64,000 nt of DNA from Pleodorina starrii (GCA_030267565.1 BRXU01000021.1:731501-795500); one strand, 5' to 3'. Counted from the stretch's first letter, positions 23,133 through 33,853 are shown. Numbers and translations: made by a program. Notes: generated by a model not told the origin, from the letters alone.

Positions 23133-25305
23133 CAGCAGGACCCCGGTGCTGCCGCCGGACCGTCGGCACCCGCCGGGCCGGCCCCGGAGGCAGACCCGGC
23201 AGCTGATGGCCCGGCTGGCATGTCTCCCCTCGACCGCCGGCGGGCCTGGCAGCGGCTGTGGGACTGCCCCGCAAGCAACCGGGCCAAGGCGCTCGCCTGG
23301 CGGCTGCACCATGGACGGCTCCCGTGCGGGGTGTACCTGGCCTCCAAAGGTCAGCCGCAGCGTGCCCACTGCTCTGCTCCTAGCTGCTCGGTGGACGGCA
23401 ACCTGCATGTCGCCAGCCTGACCCACGTCTTCTTGGAGTGCGGGGCTTACACCGCAGCTCGGGTTTGGCTGGCAGAGCTGTGGGCAACAGTCTCCGGGGC
23501 CGCGGACTTGCCTTTCAGACAGCCGGCTGTGCTGCTGGCAGACTGGCCGGGAGGGTGGCCGGCCTACCCCACCAGCCCTGGGCTGCAGCTGCTGTGGGCA
23601 GCCCTTCGAGCCACTTGGCTGTGGGCGGTCTGGGGCCACTACCACAGGGCGGAGCCTGATGACCATCTGTCCCGGGTGGCCCCGGTCCCAGCACCACAGG
23701 CACCCGCCGGGGGCGCCCAGGCAGCACAGCAGGTCTCCCCATCCGGGTCAGCCATCAGCGCCCAGCCCAGCCAGGCAGCAGCTCAGCTGACAGGGCAGCC
23801 GGGGCCGTCGTGAGCGGGGTGTTGGGAGTGGGGGATCTCGGTGTCTGAGGTCCTTAGGGTGCGAGGGGCCTCGAGGGTGGGGGGAGTGCGGTGCGGGTTG
23901 CCTAGGGAGGGGGGTGCGGTGCGGGGCTTGCTGTGGGTGGGGCCGGAGGGGGTCTTGGGGGTCGGGGGAGCTTAGGAGCAGGGTTGGTGTGGTGCAGGCT
24001 GCCGCGGGAGGCAGGTGCGGTTCGGAGGCTGCTGTCTTGAGGGGTCGCCCCCTGTGTGGGGTCTGTGGGTGTTTTGTCGCTGGCGCTCTCGTGCCTTGGT
24101 CTCTGACCCGGCGGTGCTGCCCCTGCGGCCTGGAGGGGGGGGTTCTTGGGAGTGGGGTGCGTGTGGCGCCGGGGGGTCTGGGGAGGGTTTCGGGGGGGGG
24201 ACTGGGGAGGGGCGGGGGGGCTTCGGTGCAGGGTTGGTGTGGTGCAGGCCGCCGTTTTTTTTTTTTTGCCGTGGGAGGCAGGTGCGGTTCGGGGGTCGCC
24301 CCCAGGGTGGGGTCTGCGGGTGTCTTGTCGCCGGCACGCTTGTGCCCTGGCTTCCAGCCAGGCAGTGTTGCCCCTGCTGCGCCCGTGGGGGTTCTTGGGA
24401 GCCGGGGGGACGTGGGAGTGAGGTTCCTGCGGTGCGGGGTGTCTTGGGAGGGAGGTGTGTCTTCGGGCCTGCTGTCTTGCGGGGACGCCCCCAGGGTGGG
24501 GTCGGTTGTTGTTTGTCTCCGGTGCGCTTGTGTGGCACCGTCCCTGCGGCTTTTGTGGCTCTGGGAGGCGGTTTCGGTGGTGCGGGGTTCTCTTCGGGCG
24601 TGCTGTGGGTTTTCTGTTTTCTCTGGTGCTCCCCGGTGGGGGGGGGGCTCGTTTGCCCTGGTTCGCTGCGGTGGTTGCCCGGTTTTGTTTGTTGTTCCTG
24701 TTGCTGTCGCCCAGGGTGTAGGGTTCGCCCCTTGGCTGTTGAGGTTGTGCAGGTTGTGGTTGTGTTGTCGCTGTGGTCGCTGTTGGGGCCTTTGCCCATC
24801 CCTGGGGCTTGTCTCCGGTGACGGGCCCTGTTGTTGGTCCGTGGTGCTGGCCCGGGTGTTGGGCCGTGGTTTTGGCCCTGGTGTTGGGCCGTGGTGTTGG
24901 CTCTGGTTTTGGGCCCTGGTGTTGGGCCCTGGTGTTGGGCTGTGGGGTTGGCCCTGGTGTTGGGCCGTGGTGTTGGCCCTGGTGTTGGGCCCTGGGGTTT
25001 GGCCCTGGTGTTGGGCCCTGGTGTTGGTTTCAGTTCCCTCCTCGGTGTCTTGGAGGTAGGGGTGGCCGTGTGTGCCGCCCGTGCAGCAGTGGCTCCTGGC
25101 CCCTTGCTGCCCCCGTCCCTGTCCCTGTCCTGTCTGCGAGTTTAGGCGTTGCTTGGCTTTTTCTCTCTCCTTGGCTCCTTGCGGTGGTTTTTTGGGCTTC
25201 TTGCCAGGCTGTTGTGGCTTGCCGGTCTTGCTCGGCTTGCCCGTTGGGCTTCGCTTTCCCAGTCCTTGTAACGTCCCTCGCAGAAAAAAAAAAAAAAAAA
25301 AAAAA
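23133..25305 (+). mobile_element. 5'-truncated LINE copy C, TSD AAGC
   Basis: Starts inside ORF2 (CAGCAGGACCCCGG). It encodes the zf-RVT zinc-binding region and the C-terminus to the stop at 23811-23813, then a subtype A 3'UTR and a poly(A) ending near 25307. AAGC is duplicated at 23129-23132 and 25306-25309. ORF2 carries an in-frame deletion where GACCATC joins CTGTCCCGG, using the shared CATC. The 3'UTR holds a poly(T)-only insertion at 24255-24267. It has no polymerase, so it cannot move by itself. Confidence 0.9.
24255..24267 (-). mobile_element. poly(T)-only insertion, flanks GCCG
   Basis: Thirteen T between two copies of GCCG, at the same 3'UTR site as the 15 T at 2367. The shared site suggests that both copies descend from one interrupted source element. 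Confidence 0.6.
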
Positions 25306-25424
25306 AAGCGCCCAGCCGCAGCCGGTGGTTTGCCATGAATCCCACACCCAGCCCCGGCTGGATGCGGCCCCGATCCTCCCCCCCATCACTGCCCTCGGCT
25401 GCTGCAAGCCCGGTCAGCCAGCCT
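25306..25424 (+). pseudogene. LINE ORF2 fragment, outer host continued
   Basis: Direct continuation of the ORF2 host broken at 23132 (compare 31348-31464). It ends at AGCCT, 25420-25424, which recurs at about 44043 after the next inserted copy. Confidence 0.85.
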
Positions 25425-25440
25425 GACCGATCACGACTGT

Positions 25441-25478
25441 TCGACTGGGTTCCTCCGGAATTAAAAAAAAAAAAAAAA
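25441..25478 (+). mobile_element. SINE-B-like 3' tail insertion, TSD ACTGT
   Basis: Twenty-two bases ending GGGTTCCTCCGGAATT plus about 17 A, flanked by ACTGT (25436-25440, 25479-25483). The end matches the 3' end of SINE-B at 48082-48107; the first few bases differ, so it may come from a relative. Confidence 0.8.
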
Positions 25479-25898
25479 ACTGTGGCGGTGTCGGCCATCT
25501 CGACCTCGACGCATTCATGGTCGCCCTGCATGCGAAGCCCCTCGCCCAGCTCGCTCAGCCCGGCCAGCAGCCATGGAAGCAGATCATGCGGGGTCTGCTC
25601 GACGAGTACAGGCCGGATGGGACCACTGGGTGGGGCTGGGTGTATGGCACGGCGGAACCGCCCCCCAGCCTGCCTACGTTCATTGCCAGCCTGGTGCAGT
25701 CCTACCGCTCCTCGCTCCCGACCCGGCTGGCCTACCCAGAGACCACGGACGCGCGTGCCATCCTGCATGAGCCCCTGTTCTTCAATGCAGCCCTGCGTGA
25801 CCCCGCCACCGACCAGCCCTTCACCCCGCCGGCTGGGACCGCCCACCTGGGACCCCGCACCCTGGCCGAGCTCCGTGCAGCGTCGCCCATGACCCAGC

Positions 25899-25909
25899 AA
25901 AAAAAAAAA
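25899..25909 (+). mobile_element. poly(A)-only insertion in ORF2
   Basis: Eleven A residues split CCCAGCACGAACCCC, which is intact at 30763 and 38613. GCA or AGCA is present on both sides, as a short TSD would be. No LINE or SINE body is present. Confidence 0.65.
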
Positions 25910-26359
25910 GCACGAACCCCTCATGCAGGCGGTCCTTGGGGCCATCCCAGCCGACTGGCGGAGACTGCTGCCAGCCGACCCCCTGGACCCCGAACTGCCG
26001 CCGGCGCCCGACTGGCTCCTGTCGCCCGATGGCAGCCGGGTAAGCAGCCCTACGGGAGTCTTGTGGGCCGTCCTGCCCAACGGCCGCTTGGTGCCCCCAG
26101 ACAGCGAGCAGGCCGGAGCAGCAGGGGACGCCGACTGGCCTGCAGCCTGCGTGCTGCCGGGCCGCAAGCCGCGCCGACACTGGACCTTAGAGGACCATCA
26201 GCGATACAACGAGGCGCCCCCGGCCCAACGCGCCTCCTCATGGCCAGTGGAATACCAGTTACTGGGGCTTTGGGACTCGGTCCAGTGCTACCCCCTCAGC
26301 CACGGCCACGGCGTGCTGCCCCTCATCCACTACACAGTGAGTGAGGCGCGCCACCGCCA

Positions 26360-27571
26360 CCCCAGCTGGCCGCCCACAGCCCCACAGCGCAGGCCGCCAG
26401 CCCTCCACACCAGCCCCCGCCGGGCCCCAGCACTGCCCCGGGCCTGGGACTGCCGACCGCGGAGCTCGACGTGCTGCGGGCCGCTAGCTTGATCACAGCC
26501 CTGTTGTTGGTCCGTGGTGCTGGCCCGGGTGTTGGGCCGTGGTTTTGGCCCTGGTGTTGGGCCGTGGTGTTGGCTCTGGTTTTGGGCCCTGGTGTTGGGC
26601 CCTGGTGTTGGGCTGTGGGGTTGGCCCTGGTGTTGGGCCGTGGTGTTGGCCCTGGTGTTGGGCCCTGGGGTTTGGCCCTGGTGTTGGGCCCTGGTGTTGG
26701 TTTCAGTTCCCTCCTCGGTGTCTTGGAGGTAGGGGTGGCCGTGTGTGCCGCCCGTGCAGCAGTGGCTCCTGGCCCCTTGCTGCCCCCGTCCCTGTCCCTG
26801 TCCTGTCTGCGAGTTTAGGCGTTGCTTGGCTTTTTCTCTCTCCTTGGCTCCTTGCGGTGGTTTTTTGGGCTTCTTGCCAGGCTGTTGCGGCTTGCCGGTC
26901 TTGCTCGGCTTGCCCGTTGGGCTTCGCTTTCCCAGTCCTTGTAACGTCCCTCGCAGAAAAAAAAAAAAAAAAAAACAGCCACGCCCAGCCAGTGGGTCCC
27001 CCCCGCAGACACCCTTGCGGCTGGGTACCACGACCAGTTCGTGGACTACTTCGCGGCATGCCCCCACCCCGCCTGCTCGTCCATCGCCTTCCAGGCGGTT
27101 CTGCGAAAGCTCTTCATCCGCCACCACCCCCGACTGGAGTCTCCGGAGCTCGTCGATCCCCGCCCCGTCGTGGTCGCCTTCTGCCGCCGGGCACTGCACC
27201 AGCTGGACCTGTCACCCCCAGCGCCCCTCGGCGCAATGGAACTGGACGCCCTCCTCCTGCGCGAGAACCACAGCTATCTGTCCCCACGGTGCCCGCATGT
27301 GCAGCCCGAGGTGCTGGCAGCGGCCCAATCCGCCCTGGAGCCCGCCCTCCAAGCTCAGACCGGCAATCGCAGCTCTGCCGGCGCATTTCTGAAGGTCTAC
27401 CACGACCATCTGCGCTCCCTGGCCCCACTCCTGCCGGGCCTGCACCCCACCCCCGGGCACGTGCGCTCCTTCATTGTCGCTGCTCTGGGCCAACTGCAGC
27501 AGGCCCGAACCCAAATCGCCCGCCACGACGGCCGCCCCTCCCGACGGGCGGCGCGTGGCGCGCAGCCATGA
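26360..27571 (+). pseudogene. LINE ORF1, C-terminal part, split by nested LINE tail
   Basis: The frame runs 26360-26500, is broken by the insert 26501-26974, and continues from 26978 to the TGA at 27569-27571, giving about 245 residues. The first ~30 residues are rich in Pro, Ala and Ser; the rest is mostly helical-looking, with motifs such as YHDQFVDYF and FLKVYHDHLRSL. No CCHC zinc knuckle or RNA-recognition motif is visible, and I do not recognise the family. By position it should be the RNA-binding ORF1 protein of a LINE. The start codon is missing because of 5' truncation. The stop overlaps the ORF2 start as ATGA. Confidence 0.7.
26501..26974 (+). mobile_element. LINE 3'UTR tail nested in ORF1, TSD ACAGCC
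   Basis: Minisatellite part of the 3'UTR through TGTAA and poly(A), flanked by ACAGCC (26495-26500, 26975-26980). Removing it restores the ORF1 frame (codons for ITATPSQW across the junction). Confidence 0.9.
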
Positions 27572-30500
27572 GGACCGACGGGACCGCGCCCACCTTCAAG
27601 CTCCTGACCGTAAACGTCAATGGGCTTGGGCGGGCGCGAGCCTCCAGGCTGCTCTGCTACCAGCAGCAGGTCGCAGGCAACCCGGATGTCACCTTCGTAC
27701 AGGAGGCGAAACTGGGCAGCAAAGCAGCACTGCAGTCAGTTTTACAACGAGGCAGCGGCCCGGGGGCCCCCTGGCGGGGCAAATGGGGTTACAGCCCGGG
27801 GACGGACCTCAGCTGTGGGGCAGCCATCCTGGCGCGGCCAGGGATCAGCCTGCCGGGCTGTGTGCAGCACCCGTACACCTCGGACACTGCCGGCCGTGTC
27901 TGCTGCTGGGACTGGGATGTCCTCCACCTTCGCCTACGCCTCCTATGCATCTACGCCCCGTCGGTGGCCGCCAGCCGCCCAGAGTTCTTCCAAAGCCTGC
28001 AGCCATACCTCGAGACAGACCGCCACATTCTGCTTGGAGGGGACCTTAACTGCGTCCTGCATGCGGGTGACGAGGCCCAACCGTCTGCCCATCGGGCCGG
28101 CGGGAGGCCTGCACTGCAGGCCCTGGTCCACGGGGCCAATCTGGTCGACCCCTGGCTGTCTTCCGGCGTGGGGGGGGGCTTCACTCACCCGGCATCACCA
28201 ACTCGACCGCCGGTGGCACGCCTGGACCGCTGGCTCATTAGCCAACCTCTGCAGCAGTACGTGACAGCTGTTCGGGTGGTGCCAGGCGCCCCGGGGGATC
28301 ATCATGGGGTGCTCTTGGAGCTGGCGCTGCCAGGGCTCCCCACCCTCGGCCGCAGCAGCTGGGCGTTCCCCACGTACCTGCTGTACCACCCCAGCCTGCT
28401 GCCCCGCCTGCAGTCGGCAGTGGAGCTGGCAATCCAGGCCGTCCAGCAGCAAGACGCCGCTGCTGACCCACGTGAGGTGTGGGAATGTCTGAAAGGTCGC
28501 CTCCGCAGTGCAGCCGATCACCTCCACAGACAGCACCTGACGGACCAGGCCGCCAGCCTGAGGGCGGCCAAACACGCTGCGTGTGCAGCCCTGGCAGCCA
28601 TGCAGCATGCTATGCCCGGGCCCGACGCCGGCGCCTTGGCAGCACAGGCCTGCAGCCAGCTCACCACGGCAGTCAAACAGGCCGCCATCCGCCGCACAGC
28701 AGCGCTGGACGCCGCGTACACGCAGCATGGCGACAAGGGCACCGGCTGGTTCCACCAGCTCGGACGCGAGGTGCGCACCCGGGAGCCAGTCACCCACCTC
28801 TCAGTCCCGGGTCAGCCCCTCCCGGTTCCGCTCAGTGACCCGGGTGCGGCCGCCGCTATCACAGCCGCGGCCCACGCCATGTACAGCAGTGACAGCCCCA
28901 CGGGTCTGTTCCGGGTGGAGCAGGTGGACCTGACAGCCCAAGACCAGCTCCTGCAGCACCTCCGCCGCCGGCTCCCCCAGCCCCTCAGGGAAGCTGCCGA
29001 CGCAGCCCCAGCCGCCGGCGAGCTGCAGCTGGACGAACTTGCGGCTGCTCTGTCGTCCTGTCTGAATGGCACCGCCCCTGGCTCGGACGGCCTGCCTTAT
29101 GAGGTGTACCGGGTGCTGTGGCCGCTGCTGGGCCCGCTGCTGCTCGCCGCCGCCAACGCAGCCTTCACCCAGGGATCCGTGGAGACCGGGGCCGCAGCTG
29201 CCGACTCCCTGCCGCTCAGCTGGCGCGAAGGGGTCATCACTCTCATCTACAAAGGCAAAGGCCTGCCCCGGCCCAGCCTGAGCAGCTACCGGCCCATCAC
29301 CCTGCTCCAATGCGACTACAAGCTTGTCTGCAAGGCCGTCAGCAATCGCCTACAGCCGGCACTGGACTACCTGATAGACCCGCTGCAGACTGCCTTCGTC
29401 AGCGGCCGGGACATCCGCGACAACACCCTTTACCACCTGGCCCTGGCGGAGTGGGTGCGGCACTCGCAGCAACCGGCAGCCCTCATCATACTCGACATCG
29501 AGAAGGCCTACGACCGGGTCCATCGCCCCTGGCTCTACCGGGTGGCCGAGGCCATGGGCTTCGGTCAGCACACACAGCGCTGGCTGCGCCTGCTCACGTC
29601 AGATGGCTCCTGCCGGGTGGTGGTCAATGGGCACCAGTCAGCACCTTTCCCGGTCCGCAACGGCCTTCAGCAGGGCAGCACCCTGTCGCCCGTCCTGTGG
29701 GTCATGCAGCTGGAACCTCTCACCTCGTACCTGCACCACCTGCGCAGCACCAACGCTCTCCGCACCCCCACCCTCCCCAACAACGTGCCAGCCCCCCCTG
29801 TCACCCACCACGCGGACGATACGGTGCTCACGGTCAGCAATGTCGACAGGGATGGGGAGGTCGCTACCGCGGCAGTCCAGCTGTTCTGCAGGGCCAGCAA
29901 CGCACGGGTCAATGCCAGCAAGGGGAAGGGGATGGTGTTGGGTACCCACGAGCCGGTGGTGGGGCCCAACGCCGCAACTGGTGCGAGTTTCCCGACTCCC
30001 GGTGAGGAACCCCCACGCCACCTGGGAATCCCTCTCACTCTGGACCCGGCGGAGGCCGCGCGGCTCTGCTACACCAGCAGAATTCAGCGGGTTCAGCGTC
30101 TCGGCCATGTGTGGCGGCGACACGGCCTCAGCCTCGTGGGCAGGGTGCATGTGGCCAAACAGGTGCTGGGAAACACCCTGGCATACCACCTCTCCATCAT
30201 CCGCCCCACCCCACCCCAGCTGGCGGCACTCCGCAAGCATATCGACGGCTTTGTGGCCTGGTCGCTCCTGGAGGAAGACGCGTCCCTGGTGTGCCACGGA
30301 CGGGCCCTGCTGAAGCCTGGCCCGGAGATCGCCTGCCAGGATCACGACTGTGGCGGTGTCGGCCATCTCGACCTCGACGCATTCATGGTCGCCCTGCATG
30401 CGAAGCCCCTCGCCCAGCTCGCTCAGCCCGGCCAGCAGCCATGGAAGCAGATCATGCGGGGTCTGCTCGACGAGTACAGGCCGGATGGGACCACTGGGTG

Positions 30501-32400
30501 GGGCTGGGTGTATGGCACGGCGGAACCGCCCCCCAGCCTGCCTACGTTCATTGCCAGCCTGGTGCAGTCCTACCGCTCCTCGCTCCCGACCCGGCTGGCC
30601 TACCCAGAGACCACGGACGCGCGTGCCATCCTGCATGAGCCCCTGTTCTTCAATGCAGCCCTGCGTGACCCCGCCACCGACCAGCCCTTCACCCCGCCGG
30701 CTGGGACCGCCCACCTGGGACCCCGCACCCTGGCCGAGCTCCGTGCAGCGTCGCCCATGACCCAGCACGAACCCCTCATGCAGGCGGTCCTTGGGGCCAT
30801 CCCAACCGACTGGCGGAGACTGCTGCCAGCCGACCCCCTGGACCCCGAACTGCCGCCGGCGCCCGACTGGCTCCTGTCGCCCGATGGCAGCCGGGTAAGC
30901 AGCCCTACGGGAGTCTTGTGGGCCGTCCTGCCCAACGGCCGCTTGGTGCCCCCAGACAGCGAGCAGGCCGGAGCAGCAGGGGACGCCGACTGGCCTGCAG
31001 CCTGCGTGCTGCCGGGCCGCAAGCCGCGCCGACACTGGACCTTGGAGGACCATCAGCGATACAGCGAGGCGCCCCCGGCCCAACGCGCCTCCTCATGGCC
31101 AGTGGAATACCAGCTGCTGGGGCTTTGGGACTCGGTCCAGTGCTACCCCCTCAGCCACGGCCACGGCACGCTGCCCCTCATCCACTACACAGTGAGTGAG
31201 GTGCGCCACTGCCTCACCGCCCGCGGCCACAGCTGGGGCCGGGACCAGGACACGGAGCCCCTCATGCCCGCGGCGTGGCCCGAGCAGCCGCACAGCCAGC
31301 TACAGCAACAGGAGGCCCGCTGGCACCAACACTGGCTGGCTCAGCAAGCGCCCAGCCGCAGCCGGTGGTTTGCCATGAACCCCACGCCCAGCCCCGGCTG
31401 GATGCGGCCCCGCTCCTCCCCCCCATCACTGCCCTCGGCCGCTGCAAGCCCGGTCAGCCAGCCTAGCAGCCGCCATGCGGCACCGCACCAGCAGGACCCC
31501 GGTGCTGCCGCCGGACCGTCGGCACCCGCCGGGCCGGCCCCGGAGGCAGACCCGGCAGCTGATGGCCCGGCTGGCATGTCTCCCCTCGACCGCCGGCGGG
31601 CCTGGCAGCGGCTGTGGGACTGCCCCGCAAGCAACCGGGCCAAGGCGCTCGCCTGGCGGCTGCACCATGGACGGCTCCCGTGCGGGGTGTACCTGGCCTC
31701 CAAAGGTCAGCCGCAGCGTGCCCACTGCTCTGCTCCTAGCTGCTCGGTGGACGGCAACCTGCATGTCGCCAGCCTGACCCACGTCTTCTTGGAGTGCGGG
31801 GCTTACACCGCAGCTCGGGTTTGGCTGGCAGAGCTGTGGGCAACAGTCTCCGGGGCCGCGGACTTGCCTTTCAGACAGCCGGCTGTGCTGCTGGGAGACT
31901 GGCCGGGAGGGTGGCCGGCCTACCCCACCAGCCCTGGGCTGCAGCTGCTGTGGGCAGCCCTTCGAGCCACTTGGCTGTGGGCGGTCTGGGGCCACTACCA
32001 CAGGGCGGAGCCTGATGACCATCCGTCGGCCACGGTGGTGGGCTGCGTCATTGGGGAGCTGCAGCGTCTCATGAGGGCACATTTCAGCATGGCGGCGCTC
32101 TCCGAGGACACTCTGGCGGGGCTGCCCCGGGGCCACATCACAGCACAGCTGAAGCCCGGCCGGCTGGATGCCTTCGAAGCCTCCTGGGCGCATGAAGGCG
32201 TCCTCTGCTCCGTGCAGCGGGTGGCTGGCAGCAGCCCGCGTCTGCAGGTTCATCTGTCCCGGGTGGCCCCGGTCCCAGCACCACAGGCACCCGCCGGGGG
32301 CGCCCAGGCAGCACAGCAGGTCTCCCCATCCGGGTCAGCCATCAGCGCCCAGCCCAGCCAGGCAGCAGCTCAGCTGACAGGGCAGCCGGGGCCGTCGTGA
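27568..32400 (+). CDS. LINE ORF2: APE endonuclease-reverse transcriptase, copy A
   Basis: 1610 residues; nicks target DNA and copies the element RNA into it. The APE-type endonuclease (about residues 10-255) keeps the catalytic set: N16, E46, D159-x-N161, R218-x-D220 and D244-H245. The reverse transcriptase (about 480-830) has SSYRPITLL (572), LDIEKAYDRV with the first metal-binding Asp (642), an NGLQQGS motif B, and HADD at 748-751, where YADD or FADD is usual. A zf-RVT zinc-binding domain follows (WQRLW near 1345; C1387-x4-C1392, H1405-x4-C1410), then a Gln/Ala/Ser/Pro-rich tail. No RNase H is seen. Domain order and motifs fit the L1 clade of plants and algae. I chose this ATG because it overlaps the ORF1 stop (ATGA) and directly precedes the endonuclease. 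No stops or frameshifts. Confidence 0.93.
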   Translation: MRTDGTAPTFKLLTVNVNGLGRARASRLLCYQQQVAGNPDVTFVQEAKLGSKAALQSVLQRGSGPGAPWRGKWGYSPGTDLSCGAAILARPGISLPGCVQHPYTSDTAGRVCCWDWDVLHLRLRLLCIYAPSVAASRPEFFQSLQPYLETDRHILLGGDLNCVLHAGDEAQPSAHRAGGRPALQALVHGANLVDPWLSSGVGGGFTHPASPTRPPVARLDRWLISQPLQQYVTAVRVVPGAPGDHHGVLLELALPGLPTLGRSSWAFPTYLLYHPSLLPRLQSAVELAIQAVQQQDAAADPREVWECLKGRLRSAADHLHRQHLTDQAASLRAAKHAACAALAAMQHAMPGPDAGALAAQACSQLTTAVKQAAIRRTAALDAAYTQHGDKGTGWFHQLGREVRTREPVTHLSVPGQPLPVPLSDPGAAAAITAAAHAMYSSDSPTGLFRVEQVDLTAQDQLLQHLRRRLPQPLREAADAAPAAGELQLDELAAALSSCLNGTAPGSDGLPYEVYRVLWPLLGPLLLAAANAAFTQGSVETGAAAADSLPLSWREGVITLIYKGKGLPRPSLSSYRPITLLQCDYKLVCKAVSNRLQPALDYLIDPLQTAFVSGRDIRDNTLYHLALAEWVRHSQQPAALIILDIEKAYDRVHRPWLYRVAEAMGFGQHTQRWLRLLTSDGSCRVVVNGHQSAPFPVRNGLQQGSTLSPVLWVMQLEPLTSYLHHLRSTNALRTPTLPNNVPAPPVTHHADDTVLTVSNVDRDGEVATAAVQLFCRASNARVNASKGKGMVLGTHEPVVGPNAATGASFPTPGEEPPRHLGIPLTLDPAEAARLCYTSRIQRVQRLGHVWRRHGLSLVGRVHVAKQVLGNTLAYHLSIIRPTPPQLAALRKHIDGFVAWSLLEEDASLVCHGRALLKPGPEIACQDHDCGGVGHLDLDAFMVALHAKPLAQLAQPGQQPWKQIMRGLLDEYRPDGTTGWGWVYGTAEPPPSLPTFIASLVQSYRSSLPTRLAYPETTDARAILHEPLFFNAALRDPATDQPFTPPAGTAHLGPRTLAELRAASPMTQHEPLMQAVLGAIPTDWRRLLPADPLDPELPPAPDWLLSPDGSRVSSPTGVLWAVLPNGRLVPPDSEQAGAAGDADWPAACVLPGRKPRRHWTLEDHQRYSEAPPAQRASSWPVEYQLLGLWDSVQCYPLSHGHGTLPLIHYTVSEVRHCLTARGHSWGRDQDTEPLMPAAWPEQPHSQLQQQEARWHQHWLAQQAPSRSRWFAMNPTPSPGWMRPRSSPPSLPSAAASPVSQPSSRHAAPHQQDPGAAAGPSAPAGPAPEADPAADGPAGMSPLDRRRAWQRLWDCPASNRAKALAWRLHHGRLPCGVYLASKGQPQRAHCSAPSCSVDGNLHVASLTHVFLECGAYTAARVWLAELWATVSGAADLPFRQPAVLLGDWPGGWPAYPTSPGLQLLWAALRATWLWAVWGHYHRAEPDDHPSATVVGCVIGELQRLMRAHFSMAALSEDTLAGLPRGHITAQLKPGRLDAFEASWAHEGVLCSVQRVAGSSPRLQVHLSRVAPVPAPQAPAGGAQAAQQVSPSGSAISAQPSQAAAQLTGQPGPS

Positions 32401-33853
32401 GCGGGGTGTTGGGAGTGGGGGATCTCGGTGTCTGAGGTCCTTAGGGTGCGAGGGGCCTCGAGGGTGGGGGGAGTGCGGTGCGGGTTGCCTAGGGAGGGGG
32501 GTGCGGTGCGGGGCTTGCTGTGGGTGGGGCCGGAGGGGGTCTTGGGGGTCGGGGGAGCTTAGGAGCAGGGTTGGTGTGGTGCAGGCTGCCGCGGGAGGCA
32601 GGTGCGGTTCGGAGGCTGCTGTCTTGAGGGGTCGCCCCCTGTGTGGGGTCTGTGGGTGTTTTGTCGCTGGCGCTCTCGTGCCTTGGTCTCTGACCCGGCG
32701 GTGCTGCCCCTGCGGCCTGGAGGGGGGGGTTCTTGGGAGTGGGGTGCGTGTGGCGCCGGGGGGTCTGGGGAGGGTTTCGGGGGGGGGACTGGGGAGGGGC
32801 GGGGGGGCTTCGGTGCAGGGTTGGTGTGGTGCAGGCCGCCGTGGGAGGCAGGTGCGGTTCGGGGGTCGCCCCCAGGGTGGGGTCTGCGGGTGTCTTGTCG
32901 CCGGCACGCTTGTGCCCTGGCTTCCAGCCAGGCAGTGTTGCCCCTGCTGCGCCCGTGGGGGTTCTTGGGAGCCGGGGGGACGTGGGAGTGAGGTTCCTGC
33001 GGTGCGGGGTGTCTTGGGAGGGAGGTGTGTCTTCGGGCCTGCTGTCTTGCGGGGACGCCCCCAGGGTGGGGTCGGTTGTTGTTTGTCTCCGGTGCGCTTG
33101 TGTGGCACCGTCCCTGCGGCTTTTGTGGCTCTGGGAGGCGGTTTCGGTGGTGCGGGGTTCTCTTCGGGCGTGCTGTGGGTTTTCTGTTTTCTCTGGTGCT
33201 CCCCGGTGGGGGGGGGGCTCGTTTGCCCTGGTTCGCTGCGGTGGTTGCCCGGTTTTGTTTGTTGTTCCTGTTGCTGTCGCCCAGGGTGTAGGGTTCGCCC
33301 CTTGGCTGTTGAGGTTGTGCAGGTTGTGGTTGTGTTGTCGCTGTGGTCGCTGTTGGGGCCTTTGCCCATCCCTGGGGCTTGTCTCCGGTGACGGGCCCTG
33401 TTGTTGGTCCGTGGTGCTGGCCCGGGTGTTGGGCCGTGGTTTTGGCCCTGGTGTTGGGCCGTGGTGTTGGCTCTGGTTTTGGGCCCTGGTGTTGGGCCCT
33501 GGTGTTGGGCTGTGGGGTTGGCCCTGGTGTTGGGCCGTGGTGTTGGCCCTGGTGTTGGGCCCTGGGGTTTGGCCCTGGTGTTGGGCCCTGGTGTTGGTTT
33601 CAGTTCCCTCCTCGGTGTCTTGGAGGTAGGGGTGGCCGTGTGTGCCGCCCGTGCAGCAGTGGCTCCTGGCCCCTTGCTGCCCCCGTCCCTGTCCCTGTCC
33701 TGTCTGCGAGTTTAGGCGTTGCTTGGCTTTTTCTCTCTCCTTGGCTCCTTGCGGTGGTTTTTTGGGCTTCTTGCCAGGCTGTTGCGGCTTGCCGGTCTTG
33801 CTCGGCTTGCCCGTTGGGCTTCGCTTTCCCAGTCCTTGTAACGTCCCTCGCAG
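32401..33853 (+). other. LINE 3'UTR: G-rich tract, minisatellite, TGTAA signal
   Basis: Three parts can be seen. About 32401-33000 is extremely G-rich on the sense strand, with many G4-G8 runs near 32720-32820 that could form quadruplexes. About 33404-33596 is a minisatellite of GTGTTGGGCCCTG-like units. The last part is pyrimidine-rich and ends AACGTCCCTCGCAG before the tail. TGTAA lies at 33837-33841, 12 nt before the poly(A), where green algae place their polyadenylation signal. Long open frames here are compositional. Confidence 0.8.
33837..33841 (+). promoter_or_regulatory. TGTAA polyadenylation signal of LINE
   Basis: TGTAA, 12 nt upstream of the poly(A) start at 33854. The same signal and spacing occur in the 3' ends with tails near 3397, 4309, 25284, 41702 and 44032. 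Confidence 0.7.

Larger units (their letters stand above)
25425..26358 (+). pseudogene. LINE ORF2 fragment (second host copy), with small inserts
   Basis: A 5'-truncated copy whose ORF2 begins near GATCACGACTGT and matches 30340-31210 of the intact ORF2. It is interrupted by a SINE tail at 25441-25478 and a poly(A)-only insert at 25899-25909, then broken at 26358 by the longest LINE copy. It resumes at 33875 and, through the tandem duplication, at 42674, and ends at the poly(A) at 44032-44043. TSD AGCCT flanks the whole element (25420-25424 and about 44043). Confidence 0.85.
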
